Shown: positions 8,710 through 17,849, counted from the stretch's first letter. The stretch is DNA of 64,000 nt from Cellulophaga sp. Hel_I_12 (GCF_000799565.1 NZ_JUHB01000001.1:1-64000); one strand, 5' to 3'. A program made the numbers and translations. The notes: generated by a model from the sequence alone, not told the origin.

Positions 8710-9255
8710 GTACACAGGTTTTATTTTATTCCATTCGTATTCATAAATACGAAAGATGTTTACTTTGTTATTTCTATAATCCGTCACTTTACTAACATGC
8801 ATTCCGTTTTTTAAAGCAACACTTTCCGATGGCTTATTGGTCAAACTAATTATAGAAATTAAAGAATCCGAAAATTTATTTTCAAAAGCGAAGTCCCTGC
8901 ATTTTTTCGCCGACTCTGTGGCATAACCTTTATTCCAAAATTTTGGTAAAAGTGAATATCCAATTTCTAGTTCAATTTTACCGTCTACGTTTTGAACCAA
9001 AAGCCCACAATGACCAATTAATTTTCCTGTTTCTTTTTCAATTAGTGTATTCATTCCTCCCAAGTCATTTTGATAGCGATGAAATTGTTTTTCATACCAA
9101 TTTTCACACTCAATTTCCGGACTTTCTAATTCAGAAATCCAGTATTGAGAAGTTATTGGGTTTTTATGAAATTCAAACCAATCATTAAAATCAGATTTTT
9201 CAATTTTTCTGAATATTATTCGTTCAGTTTCTTGGTTTTCAAGTAGGTATTTCAT
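8692..9255 (-). CDS. GNAT-family N-acetyltransferase (RimJ/RimL type)
   Basis: Full-length GNAT acetyltransferase of 187 residues that transfers acetyl from acetyl-CoA to an amine. Visible family features: the ERIIFRKIEKSDF start, the strand LIGHCGLLV, and the acetyl-CoA loop LPKFWNKGYATESAKKC (Q/RxxGxG/A region), followed by the SLTNKPSESVALKNGM motif typical of RimJ-like enzymes. The substrate cannot be inferred. The last residues (NNTYK) and the stop are encoded inside the recombination site, so the C-terminus would change if the cassette moved next to a different site half. Confidence 0.9.
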   Translation of the reverse strand: MKYLLENQETERIIFRKIEKSDFNDWFEFHKNPITSQYWISELESPEIECENWYEKQFHRYQNDLGGMNTLIEKETGKLIGHCGLLVQNVDGKIELEIGYSLLPKFWNKGYATESAKKCRDFAFENKFSDSLISIISLTNKPSESVALKNGMHVSKVTDYRNNKVNIFRIYEYEWNKIKPVYNNTYK

Positions 9256-9275
9256 TCGGTTCTCAACTTGTGTAC

Positions 9276-9463
9276 AACGGTTTAGCTAAGCGTAGTGCGG
9301 AGGTAAGGAAACTTTTCATTTCCGTCTTAGCACGAAGCTAAAGCTTATTGTTTTGATTTATTTTTTCTATTCTAAAGCTAAATCCATAAGATTTAGCGAC
9401 TTTATAAATATACGCAGACCTTTCGTTTAAGCCCTAAAGTCCGCATTACGTTTAGGTTTTGTT
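9276..9463. repeat. attC-like site 11 (family D, 188 bp)
   Basis: Outer stem CTAAGCGTAGTGCGG with CCGCATTACGTTTAG; inner hairpin GCTAAATC/GATTTAGC. Start box GTTGTACACC. Confidence 0.93.
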
Positions 9464-9474
9464 GTACACCGTTT

Positions 9475-9876
9475 TTATTCCGTTAATCCATTCGCAGAAC
9501 TTTTAAAAATCCAAACACCTAGAACAATTGTCAAGGAATAAATTAACACCCATATAGTTTGTTCCGACCACCTTATTATAAATCCCTTATCTACTATAAA
9601 GAATGTAATCCAAACCGATAAAAAGGAATAAAAGGATAAAATTGTTTTCTCTTTCAAGTCCGAAACTTTGTTATTCAAACGTCGTTTAATTAATCCGAAA
9701 ATTACCATCGCTGGTATCGACGAAATCAAACCTACTAATATCATTACAAATAATATTTCGTAAGAATTTAATATACTATTGAAACTGGAATCACTAATAA
9801 TGGCACCTAAAATTAATGCTAATAAAAGCGGCGAAATTATTACAGTAAACAGCCAAACTTTTATAGTATATACCAT
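9475..9876 (-). CDS. Unknown four-helix membrane protein, 133 aa
   Basis: Second gene of a two-gene cassette: its ATG directly abuts the stop of the upstream gene at 9877, so the two are probably translated together. Four predicted helices (LFTVIISPLLLALILGAII; EILFVMILVGLISSIPAMVIFG; FYSFLSVWITFFIV; WVLIYSLTIVLGVWIF). No family recognised; toxin/immunity or sensor-type pairing with its neighbour is possible but unsupported. Confidence 0.8.
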   Translation of the reverse strand: MVYTIKVWLFTVIISPLLLALILGAIISDSSFNSILNSYEILFVMILVGLISSIPAMVIFGLIKRRLNNKVSDLKEKTILSFYSFLSVWITFFIVDKGFIIRWSEQTIWVLIYSLTIVLGVWIFKSSANGLTE

Positions 9877-10257
9877 CTATTTTCTATTGTCAATTTGTTG
9901 GATATACTCCTTATGATTTTTAAATCCGTTTTTTTCAAGATTTTCCAAGTCAATCATTTCGTCAAGTCCAGAATCATAAATCTGCCAATTGTGCTTTTTA
10001 GCCAACTCAATTAATTCATAAAGTCCGTTTTCTCCGCACAATGAGAGCATAAAGTTGCTCGAATACTCGTCCTCGGCAAAAAAGTCAATAGTGAAATCAG
10101 TTCCGATTATTTCTCTGTGGTTATCATCTTTTTTTATTTGGTCAAATGAGTTTTCCAAAATCCCGCTAAAGTCGGTTGGTTCGAGTAGGTTTTCGTCCAA
10201 TTCTGCAACTGATTCTAATTTCTGTTTTGAATTAAAAAGTACAATGTCCCAACTCAT
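9877..10257 (-). CDS. Unknown acidic cytoplasmic protein, 126 aa
   Basis: First gene of the cassette with the membrane protein at 9475. Starts MSWDIVLFNSKQ and has no signal or membrane segment. The strand-loop pattern (FTIDFFAEDEYSSNFMLSL; LYELIELAKKHNWQIYDSG) is that of small cytoplasmic alpha/beta proteins often found as orphan immunity-like genes; I cannot assign a family firmly. Boxes GTTGTACACC and GGTGTACAAC. Confidence 0.8.
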   Translation of the reverse strand: MSWDIVLFNSKQKLESVAELDENLLEPTDFSGILENSFDQIKKDDNHREIIGTDFTIDFFAEDEYSSNFMLSLCGENGLYELIELAKKHNWQIYDSGLDEMIDLENLEKNGFKNHKEYIQQIDNRK

Positions 10258-10283
10258 ATTTGCTAATTTCTCAAATGGTGTAC

Positions 10284-10471
10284 AACGTTTGGGCTATGAT
10301 TAGTGCGGGGCAGAAATCCGACGGATTTCCAACTAAGCACTAAGCAAAAGCAGTTTTTTTTGTTTTAATTTTTAGCTTTCAAAGCAAAATCAAACTGATT
10401 TTGCGCACTTTATAAATATACTCAAAGCACTGAACTAAACACCAAAGCCCGCATTAATTATAGCCGTTGTT
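10284..10471. repeat. attC-like site 12 (family A, 188 bp)
   Basis: Same as site 37, which precedes the second copy of the same gene. The start box GTTGGGCACA includes the canonical integron core GTTGGGC (GTTRRRY). Confidence 0.94.
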
Positions 10472-10492
10472 GGGCACAGGTTTTTTATTTGT

Positions 10493-11053
10493 TTAGTGCA
10501 AATTCAATTGATTGTTCGCAGAGCGCTTAAATAGCATGCTCGATAAATAAAACAGAAAAGCAAAAAATCCGCTTAATAAAAAAACTCCAGGCACACTTGG
10601 TGACCATGAAATTTCTGATGGTGGCCAAATAATTATTGCTATCATTGGTACCATCATTTGAACAACAGATGCAACTAATAAAGTTTTTGACATTCCTTTG
10701 GCCTTAAATCGAGAAATCAGAGCACCTACCAGACCTACCAAAAAAACTGCACCAAACAAAAGATTGGCATCTTGGTTTTCACTGCCTATAATTCCCACAG
10801 CACCGTTCACCCAGAATAGCAAAAAGGCACCCAAAAGTCCTATTACAAAAGCCATTTTATAGGTGGTTTTTTTTGATTTTATCGAGACAATTTCATAGGC
10901 GATTCCTATTCCGATCAATACAATTCCCATTATTAAGAAATCGGTCAAGTCCCAGTTTATTTCATCAGTAAATCTCATTGCAATAAACGGAATTAGTAAA
11001 GTGCAAATCACAAAGACAATCCAACCAATAAGTCTTTTAGTATTTAAAATCAT
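10493..11053 (-). CDS. Unknown six-helix membrane protein, 186 aa (copy 1)
   Basis: Six hydrophobic helices fill the protein (for example IGWIVFVICTLLIPFIAM, LLGAFLLFWVNGAVGII, VASVVQMMVPMIAIIIW, FLLSGFFAFLFYLSSML). It resembles small DUF-type integral membrane proteins; no catalytic motif. The second copy at 35463-36023 differs by one residue (N4 here, D4 there). The two copies share the left site but have different right-hand sites (family E here, D there), which fixes the right edge of the cassette at GCCCAAC. Confidence 0.85.
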   Translation of the reverse strand: MILNTKRLIGWIVFVICTLLIPFIAMRFTDEINWDLTDFLIMGIVLIGIGIAYEIVSIKSKKTTYKMAFVIGLLGAFLLFWVNGAVGIIGSENQDANLLFGAVFLVGLVGALISRFKAKGMSKTLLVASVVQMMVPMIAIIIWPPSEISWSPSVPGVFLLSGFFAFLFYLSSMLFKRSANNQLNLH

Positions 11054-11116
11054 ATTCTAATTTAATGATTTTAACTCATTTTTCATAAACTTTCCATTTT
11101 CAGTTTACTTGTGCCC

Positions 11117-11303
11117 AACGTTTTAGCTATGAACAGTACGGGAGCAAACTAGCGTTTGCTTTCCGCCATGCACATAGCGAAATATTTGTGTTTTGTTTTT
11201 TCTTTTCCTGTCCAAAGCAAAATCTCAAAGATTTTGCGGTCTTCATAAAAATACGCAAACCTATCGATTAAGCCCTAAGCCCGTATTGTTTATAGGTTTT
11301 GTT
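11117..11303. repeat. attC-like site 13 (family E variant, 187 bp)
   Basis: Outer stem CTATGAACAGTACGGG with CCCGTATTGTTTATAG. Unlike the other E sites its inner hairpin is GCAAAATC/GATTTTGC while the upstream element still reads GCGAAAT, so it looks chimeric. Start box GTTGTACCAC. Confidence 0.92.
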
Positions 11304-11316
11304 GTACCACGTTTTT

Positions 11317-12234
11317 TTAAAATAAGTCAGGGTAACGTACTTTTAAAATACTGTCTTTTTTTTCTTTCAGTTCCAATGGAGGTAATCCAATCGAAATTCG
11401 GTTGCTATCCACCTTTTTAAGGTCATCTATCATACGGGCATATCCACCTCCTTGTGCATGATACGTTCCATAAATTTGAGGCTCGTCATTATACAAATAA
11501 TATTGGTCAATTATAGTACCTAATGTATTTGGCGAACAACTTCCGCTTTTGATAAATTCAGTTAGTTTTGGGACGAAGTATTTCATTCTGATGGAGTCAG
11601 GTGTATGTAATAACATCGTCGAAATATGCACAGATGTTTGGTCTATAGAATAACTTCCGATTACCGTTTCGTTTGGATATCCAAATTCATTGAATATCTC
11701 TATAATTCTATTGGTATTATAAGCATCAATTTTTTCTTGTTTCTTTATGTTTTTTTGAAAGTTACCATTTCGATATTTTTGGTCTTCGATTTTCATTTGC
11801 TTAATTTCTTCTCGAAGATCTAAATTTATTTTCGACAAAGCCACATTTCGTAAGTAATCATATTCAGAAATCAATTTTTTTCCTTCTTCAGATGCGAATA
11901 TTTTATCAAAATTTTCATTCTGCTGAAGCCATTTTATTTCATAACCTCGTTCGATTTGTTTTTTGATAAATTCAATTGCTAATACACTCTTTCCTAAAAT
12001 CGCACAAGTCTCTGCAAAATTTGCGAGTTCATTATACCCTTCTGTGTTTATCGGTTCACAAGAATTAAAAGCTTCTTGATACATTTCAAATGCTTTCTTG
12101 TAATTTTCAGTTTCAAATGCGATATCTGCTTGATAAAGATTCTGATAGTAGTTTGTAATGTAATCACATTCAGTTTTTGATTCTTTTTTGCAAGAAACGA
12201 GTGTAATAAATAGAATGATTATAAAATATTTCAT
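11317..12234 (-). CDS. Lipoprotein with TPR-like N-terminal region, 305 aa
   Basis: Lipoprotein signal MKYFIIILFITLVSC (Cys at residue 15). Residues 28-110 hold helical pairs with the spacing of tetratricopeptide repeats (YQADIAFETENYKKAFEMYQ; ELANFAETCAILGKSVLAIE). The C-terminal half (about 170 onward) has the pattern of Bacteroidota proteins with a DUF6624-like region (IGSYSIDQTSVHI; LTDRVAL-type segment DEPQIYGT); that match is from memory and tentative. The leader was split by an IS3 element 15 bp upstream of the start, which would cut the gene off from any promoter further upstream. Confidence 0.83.
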   Translation of the reverse strand: MKYFIIILFITLVSCKKESKTECDYITNYYQNLYQADIAFETENYKKAFEMYQEAFNSCEPINTEGYNELANFAETCAILGKSVLAIEFIKKQIERGYEIKWLQQNENFDKIFASEEGKKLISEYDYLRNVALSKINLDLREEIKQMKIEDQKYRNGNFQKNIKKQEKIDAYNTNRIIEIFNEFGYPNETVIGSYSIDQTSVHISTMLLHTPDSIRMKYFVPKLTEFIKSGSCSPNTLGTIIDQYYLYNDEPQIYGTYHAQGGGYARMIDDLKKVDSNRISIGLPPLELKEKKDSILKVRYPDLF

Positions 12235-12288
12235 TAGTTTTTTCTCAAATGTCTTGTCCTGAAATATGGCTACAGGTTAAAATTGATT

Positions 12289-13166
12289 TTACGCTGTTTT
12301 TAAATATACCATATTTGGTGTTTTATAGTCTAAAGATAAATGTAATCTAATTTCATTGTATAAATTAATAGCATTTTTTGTTGCTCTTTTGGCGTGAGCC
12401 ACGTCTGTAAAGGTTTGGTCTAGATAAAATTCATCTTTTAAGATTCCATTTACACGTTCTGCCATTGCATTTTCATAGCAATGGTTTTGTTCTGTCATAC
12501 TGATTTGTATTTTGTTTCTTTTGAGTATTTGTGTGTATACATTACTGCAATACTGTATGCCTCTGTCTGAATGATGAGTAAGATCTTTAATACTCTTAGC
12601 TTGATAAATAGCCTTATGAAGCGCCCTGACACATCCATTGAGCTCTAGACTATCACTAAGGTCATATCCAACTATTTTACGAGAGTACATGTCTGTAATA
12701 AGAGCTAGATAACAAAAGCCTTTTATAGTTCTGATATAGGTAATGTCGGATACCCAAACTTGATTAGATCTAGTAACTTCAACATCTTTTATAATGTTGT
12801 TATACTTATAAAAGCGATGGTATGAGTTAGTGGTTCTGCTACTGTATTTCTTTCTAAGTGTTAGCATTTGATGTTTTCTAAGGACATTAAACAGTGTATC
12901 TCTGCCGACTTTAAGATTGGCTATAGTAAACTCGTCATCTAAGGATTTAACAAGTTTACGCACGCCTTCTCTAGGAAGGGATCTGCGTCTTTTGTGTACT
13001 ATTTCAATAATCTGTTGTTCTAGTTTTAAACGTTTGTCAGCTCTATCTTTATACTTATAATAGGCATTACGCTTTAGACCAAAACAATGGGTTATAGCAG
13101 CTAAAGAAGCAAATCCCTTAGATTTTCTTTTGGCTTTAATTAAGGCTTTATACTTAGCTTTTTTTT
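12289..13166 (-). CDS. IS3 transposase OrfB (made by -1 frameshift from OrfA)
   Basis: DDE integrase-type catalytic subunit: VWVSDITY (first D), HHSDRGIQY (second D) and NAMAERVNGILKDEF (E). The frame is open upstream of the GTG at 12963 as far as the nine-A run at 13159-13167 in orfA, with no stop in between, so the full OrfAB protein is made by slipping -1 on A9G, as usual for IS3 elements. Without frameshifting only the shorter product from a GTG would be possible. Confidence 0.92.
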
Positions 13167-13511
13167 TAGTTCAGCCACAGATTTATAGCCTAGATCTTCA
13201 GCAGCTACTTCTAGGTATGAATCTAATACCAAGGCATCCAGATCCTTTTTTAAGAGTAACTTTTTAAGCTGTTCTATCTCTTTTTGCAGTTCTTTAACTC
13301 GAGTTATCTCGTCTTTTGTTTCCACTTTTACTCTGGTGTTCATTAGGTCTTTACGGTTATACTTTCTAATCCATTCATTGATGGTGGTAGGCGCAATACC
13401 ATAGAGTTTACCTAATTGGTTTTTGTTTAGTTTCCCGGTTGTAATTTCGTCTAAAATTTTCAGTTTAAAAGGTTCTGAATACCGTCTGATTACTTTGTCA
13501 TTTTTGTACAT
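13140..13511 (-). CDS. IS3 OrfA (helix-turn-helix, leucine zipper)
   Basis: 123 residues: N-terminal helix-turn-helix (GKLNKNQLGKLYGIAPTTINEWIRKYNR) that binds the terminal repeats, followed by a heptad-rich coiled coil (VKELQKEIEQLKKLLLKKDLDAL) for multimerisation. It ends just past the slippery A run used to reach orfB. Confidence 0.92.
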   Translation of the reverse strand: MYKNDKVIRRYSEPFKLKILDEITTGKLNKNQLGKLYGIAPTTINEWIRKYNRKDLMNTRVKVETKDEITRVKELQKEIEQLKKLLLKKDLDALVLDSYLEVAAEDLGYKSVAELKKKLSIKP

Positions 13512-13561
13512 AATGTTTAAAATTATGTAGCCTTTATTCAGGACGGGTCAAAATGTGGTAC

Positions 13562-13748
13562 AACGTTTGGGCTATGATTAGTGCGGTGCAGAAATCCGAC
13601 GGATTTCCAACTACGCACTAAGCAAAAGCAGTTTGTTATGTTTTATTTTTTTATCTCAAAGCAAAATCAAACTGATTTTGCGGTCTTTATAAATATACAC
13701 AAACCACTGAATTAAAAACCAAAGTCCGCATTAATTATAGCCGTTGTT
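13562..13748. repeat. attC-like site 14 (family A, 187 bp)
   Basis: Directly follows the cassette carrying the IS3 element. Start box GTTGTGTGTA. Confidence 0.93.
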
Positions 13749-13756
13749 GTGTGTAG

Positions 13757-14359
13757 TTATTTATTAAACCCAACAGGACCTTTACCTTTTCCATTATTTA
13801 TTAATTCTTTTTTTAAATTTTCGAATTCATCGGTCGTAATGATTTCTCTGTCTTTTAACCATGATAAATTCATTAATTGAGGTTCATATGGCATGTCAAA
13901 ATCAAGAGTTCCATATTTTGATTTAAGGTATTTACTTATTCTACTTGTTAACTCACTTAAAAACTCATCAAACTGTTTTTGATTTGGTTTGGCTTTTAAA
14001 ATTTCAATATACCCATTGTTCAGAGTCGGAATTAATACCAAGTTTTTGGATTTCACATAGGTAATCATTGCACTAAACAACGTAACCATAAAAAGGAAAA
14101 GTCCAACACCAAACCATCCATCTCCCTTATAGTTCTCTGGATTAAATAGATTTATGATGAAAAATCCGCCAAAAATTAGCGTGATAATCAACATTATATT
14201 ATCAGTCTTTTTTTGAAAAATAAGCTTATTGGTGTCGATTTCTTCATAAGGAATATTCAATTCTTCTGAGCTGGTTAAGTCAGATGATTTAATATTTAAA
14301 TCTTTTTTATTCATTGTAAACTCTCTACGCAGGAAGAGTTTTCTTTGTAATAGAGTCAT
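13757..14359 (-). CDS. Unknown two-helix membrane protein, 200 aa
   Basis: Cytoplasmic N-terminus of about 45 residues, two helices (IMLIITLIFGGFFIINLF; WFGVGLFLFMVTLFSAMITYV), then a soluble C-terminal domain (LIPTLNNGYIEI...) ending in a region containing LSWLKDREIITTDEFENLKKEL, which looks like the SHOCT-type short C-terminal helix pair. The start could also be the second ATG at 14314 (MNKKDLNIK). Boxes GTTGTGTGTA and TACACACAAC. Confidence 0.8.
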   Translation of the reverse strand: MTLLQRKLFLRREFTMNKKDLNIKSSDLTSSEELNIPYEEIDTNKLIFQKKTDNIMLIITLIFGGFFIINLFNPENYKGDGWFGVGLFLFMVTLFSAMITYVKSKNLVLIPTLNNGYIEILKAKPNQKQFDEFLSELTSRISKYLKSKYGTLDFDMPYEPQLMNLSWLKDREIITTDEFENLKKELINNGKGKGPVGFNK

Positions 14360-14379
14360 ATTCTTTTTTAATTACACAC

Positions 14380-14566
14380 AACGTTTAGTATATGGCAAGT
14401 AGGGCAGTAGAAAGCGATAAACTTTCAATTTTGCAATGAGCCAAAACGTTGTGTTTTGTTTTTAAAGTATTCATTCTTAAATGCCAAATTAACGATTTGG
14501 CGGTGTTGGTAAATACCACTGAACTTTCTTAAACCACCGAACGCCCTATTTGCTATATACAGTGTT
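14380..14566. repeat. attC-like site 15 (family C variant, 187 bp)
   Basis: Outer stem GTATATGGCAAGTAGGGC with GCCCTATTTGCTATATAC; a C-type inner stem joined to an H-type outer end. Start box GTTAGCAAC. Confidence 0.92.
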
Positions 14567-14577
14567 AGCAACTGGTT

Positions 14578-15063
14578 TTATTTAAATTCGAGCAACATAG
14601 TTTGGTTTCCAATAAAGGCAATCATATTATCTGCGTATTTATAAGTTCCTTTATTGTGGACAGTCCCTCCATTATAATCATACTCGTTAAAGGATATGTA
14701 ATTTATTGATAAATCCAACTTATTTATAGAAAAACCAAACCCTTCATTCGTCAATATAGCGAAGGGTATTTCATTATCTTCTATACCAGGTATCTTGAAA
14801 TCCTTTATTTGATTGTATGTACTTATTATTGATTCAAAGTCAAGAAAATGATAATTGAAATCAGATTTTCCGTTATGTAATTTCCCGAACAGTCCTTCTT
14901 TAGAATCTTTTTTTTGTCCATTATTGGCTTTGAGTAAACACTTTAAATCATTAGGAATAAAATTCCATTCCTCTTTTTCTTGAATAGCATCTAAAATACC
15001 ATCATTTAACAGTCCATTACTGGATCGGCTAAATTCAATCCATATTTCAGATAATTTTTCCAT
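14578..15063 (-). CDS. SMI1/KNR4 (SUKH)-like protein, 161 aa
   Basis: Soluble protein with the layout of SUKH/SMI1-KNR4 domains: N-terminal helix EIWIEFSRSS, then WNFIPNDLKCLLKANNGQK (the LPxDyxxFLxxNNG-like motif), the aromatic turn NYHFLDFESII, and the strand IPFAILTNEGFGFSIN. In bacteria such proteins are often immunity proteins against secreted toxins. No toxin gene is adjacent, so it would be an orphan. Family call is moderate. Boxes GTTAGCAAC and GTTGCTAAC. Confidence 0.72.
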   Translation of the reverse strand: MEKLSEIWIEFSRSSNGLLNDGILDAIQEKEEWNFIPNDLKCLLKANNGQKKDSKEGLFGKLHNGKSDFNYHFLDFESIISTYNQIKDFKIPGIEDNEIPFAILTNEGFGFSINKLDLSINYISFNEYDYNGGTVHNKGTYKYADNMIAFIGNQTMLLEFK

Positions 15064-15081
15064 TTTATTTTACTTGTTGCT

Positions 15082-15205
15082 AACGGTTCGTATAACCGCA
15101 GTTACGGGTTAAATTAGCGATTATTTTCGGTTTGGCACAGACGTTAGCAATTCCGAGTGGATTCGGACGTAGTCGAATCCGCCGTAATTGCGGTTATACA
15201 TTGTT
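15082..15205. repeat. attC-like site 16 (family G short, 124 bp)
   Basis: Outer stem GTATAACCGCAGTTACGG with CCGTAATTGCGGTTATAC and an inner hairpin AATTCCGAGTGGATTCGG region. Keeps only the second of the two conserved G.T pairs. Start box GTTGTAGCAC. Confidence 0.9.
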
Positions 15206-15216
15206 GTAGCACGTTT

Positions 15217-15606
15217 TTATATTTCATCAAGTAATTCCGATTCAATTTTTGGATTGTTCTTTACAAAACTTTTCAATTCAGAAATAGATTTTCCTGCGAT
15301 AGTGTCACAATCCGTATTTTCAATTCGCTTCAACATTGTAATTGTCATATGGGATGGTTTGTCGATCAAGGAGGCATACAGTTTCTGTTCGTATTCCAGT
15401 GTTTCAAGTCCGTGCAATATTGTCCAAAAAACTCCAGCGCCATCATCAGTCGGATTTTTTTCAAAGACTCCGAAAAGAGCATCAATTCCGATTTCTGGCT
15501 TTCCGCTTTCCCACAATTCAGTCACTAATTCTTCTAATAGTAACCAATTTCCGTCATCACTTTTATATGATTCTATATCCGATATTATTTCTTTTACTTG
15601 ACGCAT
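15217..15606 (-). CDS. Unknown small acidic protein, 129 aa (immunity-like)
   Basis: Soluble, helical, acidic protein. NWLLLEELVTELWESGKPEIGIDALFG splits into helical hairpins, followed by DGAGVFWTILHGLE and the segment PSHMTITMLKRIENT. This resembles small immunity-type proteins, but I cannot name the family. The leader contains CATTTCTCAAATG on the plus strand. Boxes GTTGTAGCAC and GTGCTACAAC. Confidence 0.78.
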   Translation of the reverse strand: MRQVKEIISDIESYKSDDGNWLLLEELVTELWESGKPEIGIDALFGVFEKNPTDDGAGVFWTILHGLETLEYEQKLYASLIDKPSHMTITMLKRIENTDCDTIAGKSISELKSFVKNNPKIESELLDEI

Positions 15607-15622
15607 TTCTCAAATGTGCTAC

Positions 15623-15812
15623 AACGCTTCAGCTATGAGTAGTGCGGAGGCAAGGAAACCTTTTTTTTGCGTCTGCGCACGTAGCCAAAGCATTTTGTTT
15701 GCGTTTTATTTTTTATGTTTTAAATGCCAAATCAAACTGATTTGGCGACCTCTTAAATATACACAAACCATTGAATTAATCACCAAACTCCGCATTACTT
15801 ATAGCTATTGTT
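15623..15812. repeat. attC-like site 17 (family B, GCC subtype, 190 bp)
   Basis: B-type outer stem but inner hairpin GCCAAATC/GATTTGGC and upstream copy GTAGCCAAAGC, a paired change from the A.T of other B sites. Start box GTTGTAAAAC. Confidence 0.93.
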
Positions 15813-15823
15813 GTAAAACGTTT

Positions 15824-16453
15824 TTATTTTATTCCGAATGGTTTAGCTTTTAATTCCGTTAACCATTCCGTTCCATATTTCTTATTTAAATAATCGAAAA
15901 TCATTTGATTGTTTTCTGTTACTTTTTTAAATGATAAAGGGTCAATCACGCAATTCTCTTTTATAAGTCCAATTCCATATTTTTCCTTAAATGCCAAATA
16001 TCCTTCTGGAATTGAACCGTCGATGCCATGTATTATAAAATTTAGTGTTCCGTCCGAAATCCGTATTTTTATTTGTTCTTCGGTCAAATTTGTGTCCAAA
16101 TTCATAGGGAAAGAGTAAATTCCACTACTATAACTTAATTCAGTTTTTTCCATTAGCCGAATAGTAATTGTATTTTTTCTATTACTTATACGTGAAGGAT
16201 AGAAAGTGTAAGCAGTAAAGTCATCTGAAACGAAGCTGAATAGATATTTACCTTTTTCCGGTAAAGTGATTTTAAAACTCTCAGCGTTATTGACTTCGAT
16301 TTTGTGATTTGAATTAATGATTGTAAATTCTCCTGAAGTAAATTCCTTATTCGTTAAGTTCTCAAAAGTTACTTCGGCTATTATTTCTATTTCGGTTGCT
16401 TTCGAAATAGTACAAATCAAAGCTAAAATCAGAGTTATAAATATTTTTTTCAT
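15824..16453 (-). CDS. Unknown secreted protein, 209 aa
   Basis: Signal peptide MKKIFITLILALICTISKA. The mature part begins with a beta-sandwich-like stretch (EIEIIAEVTFENL...GEFTIINSNHKIEV...KYLFSFVSDDFTAY), consistent with a carboxypeptidase-regulatory-like fold, and then a C-terminal helical part ending LNKKYGTEWLTELKAKPFGI. No family assigned. The 113-bp leader before the end box is longer than in other cassettes and holds nothing I can identify. Boxes GTTGTAAAAC and GTTTTACAAC. Confidence 0.82.
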   Translation of the reverse strand: MKKIFITLILALICTISKATEIEIIAEVTFENLTNKEFTSGEFTIINSNHKIEVNNAESFKITLPEKGKYLFSFVSDDFTAYTFYPSRISNRKNTITIRLMEKTELSYSSGIYSFPMNLDTNLTEEQIKIRISDGTLNFIIHGIDGSIPEGYLAFKEKYGIGLIKENCVIDPLSFKKVTENNQMIFDYLNKKYGTEWLTELKAKPFGIK

Positions 16454-16566
16454 AGTTATTAATTTAAATCAAATATTAAATTACTATTTCTATAAAACAA
16501 TTCATAATTAGTGAATAACCTTTTTCGTTTAGTAAAACTGCTTTTTGATTGAGCTAAATGTTTTAC

Positions 16567-16754
16567 AACGTTTGGGCTATGATTAGTGCGGTGCAGAAAT
16601 CCGACGGATTTGCAACCAAGCACTAAGCAAAAGCAGTTTTTTTTGTTTTAAATTTTTTATCCCAAAGCAAAATCAAACTGATTTTGCGGACTTTATAAAT
16701 ATACACAAAGCACTGAATTAAACACCAAGGCCCGCATTAATTATAGCCGTTGTT
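16567..16754. repeat. attC-like site 18 (family A, 188 bp)
   Basis: Precedes copy 2 of the gene-less cassette, like sites 4, 31, 57 and 64. Start box GTTAGCAAAA. Confidence 0.93.
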
Positions 16755-16995
16755 AGCAAAAGTATATTTTTTCTGCGTTCAGATTCCCTGCTCAGTTTTT
16801 CCGTTCAGTTTTTCAATTCCGACTGCGTAAAGTTTGCGTTTTGATTTTCAATTTTAATTACACCAAGTGTGTAAATTCTGTCTGCGTAATCTTTGCGTTT
16901 TGCTTTTTTAATTCCGTCTTTTTTCTCCTTAAAAAAAACTCCGTTTAGCCAGCTCGATTTAAGTTCAGTTTTTACTGTCTTCGGATATTTTTGCT
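16755..16995. other. Gene-less cassette, copy 2 (about 240 bp)
   Basis: Same cassette as at 4434 but with only one 65-bp unit and several substitutions (TTCCCTGCTC near the start, TTCGGATATT near the end). It shares these variants with copy 5 at 59381, so at least two sub-lineages of this cassette circulate. No credible gene. Confidence 0.8.
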
Positions 16996-17184
16996 AACGT
17001 TCAAGCTATGAGTAGTGCGGAGGCAAGGAAACCTTTTTGTTTCCGTGTACGCACGTAGCAAAAGCTTTTTGTTTTGTTTTAAATTTTTTTCGTCAGAGCA
17101 AAATCCTAAAGATTTTGCGGACACTTTAAATATACACTTAGTTTGGAATAAACACCAAACTCCGCATTACTTATAGCTATTGTT
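16996..17184. repeat. attC-like site 19 (family B, 189 bp)
   Basis: Start box GTTGGCATT. Confidence 0.93.
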
Positions 17185-17358
17185 GGCATTTCGTTTTTTT
17201 TATTCAGTCTTATTCCGCTTTTAGATTTTCCTGCGCTTGAGTGAATTCCGTCAGCGTTTTATTCTATAATATTTTTAAATTCCGTTTGAGTAAGTAAATC
17301 AGTAACTTATTTAAGTTTAGAAGCAGTTCCGTTTCCGTTATGCTTCTAAAATTCTGAC

Positions 17359-17613
17359 TTATTTTTTATTTCTTTCTTCAGGTTTTCTTGTCATCACAAA
17401 ATATAAAACATACAACCAGCTAAAAATTCCGTGTAAAAATGCTAATAAAACAGATTTGTTCCTTTCCCAGGAAACAACAACGGCTAAAACAGTTCCTAAT
17501 CCAATTCCACTGCTTATTGCCGTATTTCTTATTCCGTTGTTTCCAGAGTCTTGGCTAAAACATTCTAAAGAGAAAATTAGTAAAAAAAATAATGTCAGTT
17601 TTAGTTTATTCAT
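17359..17613 (-). CDS. Unknown small exported membrane protein, 84 aa
   Basis: Signal-like N-terminus (LTLFFLLIFSLECFS, then QDSGNNG) followed by hydrophobic stretches (AISSGIGLGTVLAVVVSW; LLAFLHGIFSWLYVLYFV) and a basic tail. Between this stop and the site on its left lie 174 bases (17185-17358) without a gene, made of the same TTCCGnnTGnG-rich sequence as the gene-less cassettes. Boxes GTTGGCATT and AATGCCAAC. Confidence 0.72.
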   Translation of the reverse strand: MNKLKLTLFFLLIFSLECFSQDSGNNGIRNTAISSGIGLGTVLAVVVSWERNKSVLLAFLHGIFSWLYVLYFVMTRKPEERNKK

Positions 17614-17650
17614 ATTTTAATATTTTAAGGGCATTTCGCAAATGAATGCC

Positions 17651-17838
17651 AACGCTTCAGCTATGAGTAGTGCGGAGTAAAGGAAACCTTTTTGTTTCCG
17701 TCTACGCACGTAGCAAAAGCTTTTTGTTTTGATTTATATTTTTTCTCCAGAGCAAAATCGAAAAGATTTTGCGGACATAGTAAATATACGCTTACTTTAA
17801 ATTAAACACCAAACTCCGCATTACTTATAGGTTTTGTT
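17651..17838. repeat. attC-like site 20 (family B, 188 bp)
   Basis: Precedes copy 1 of a duplicated cassette; the matching site of copy 2 (site 54) is a clearly different B-type sequence although the genes are almost identical. Start box GTTGTGGCGC. Confidence 0.93.
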
Positions 17839-17849
17839 GTGGCGCGTTT

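Larger units (their letters stand above)
12250..13550 (-). mobile_element. IS3-family insertion sequence, complete, 1301 bp
   Basis: Ends TGTCTTGTCCTGAA (left) and its partner read inward TGACCCGTCCTGAA (right) form imperfect terminal inverted repeats of about 25 bp, including GGCTACA. A 3-bp AAA duplication flanks the element; removing it restores CTCAAATGTGGTACAAC, the intact end of the host cassette. It carries orfA and orfB on the minus strand. It sits between a cassette's start codon and its end box. Confidence 0.93.
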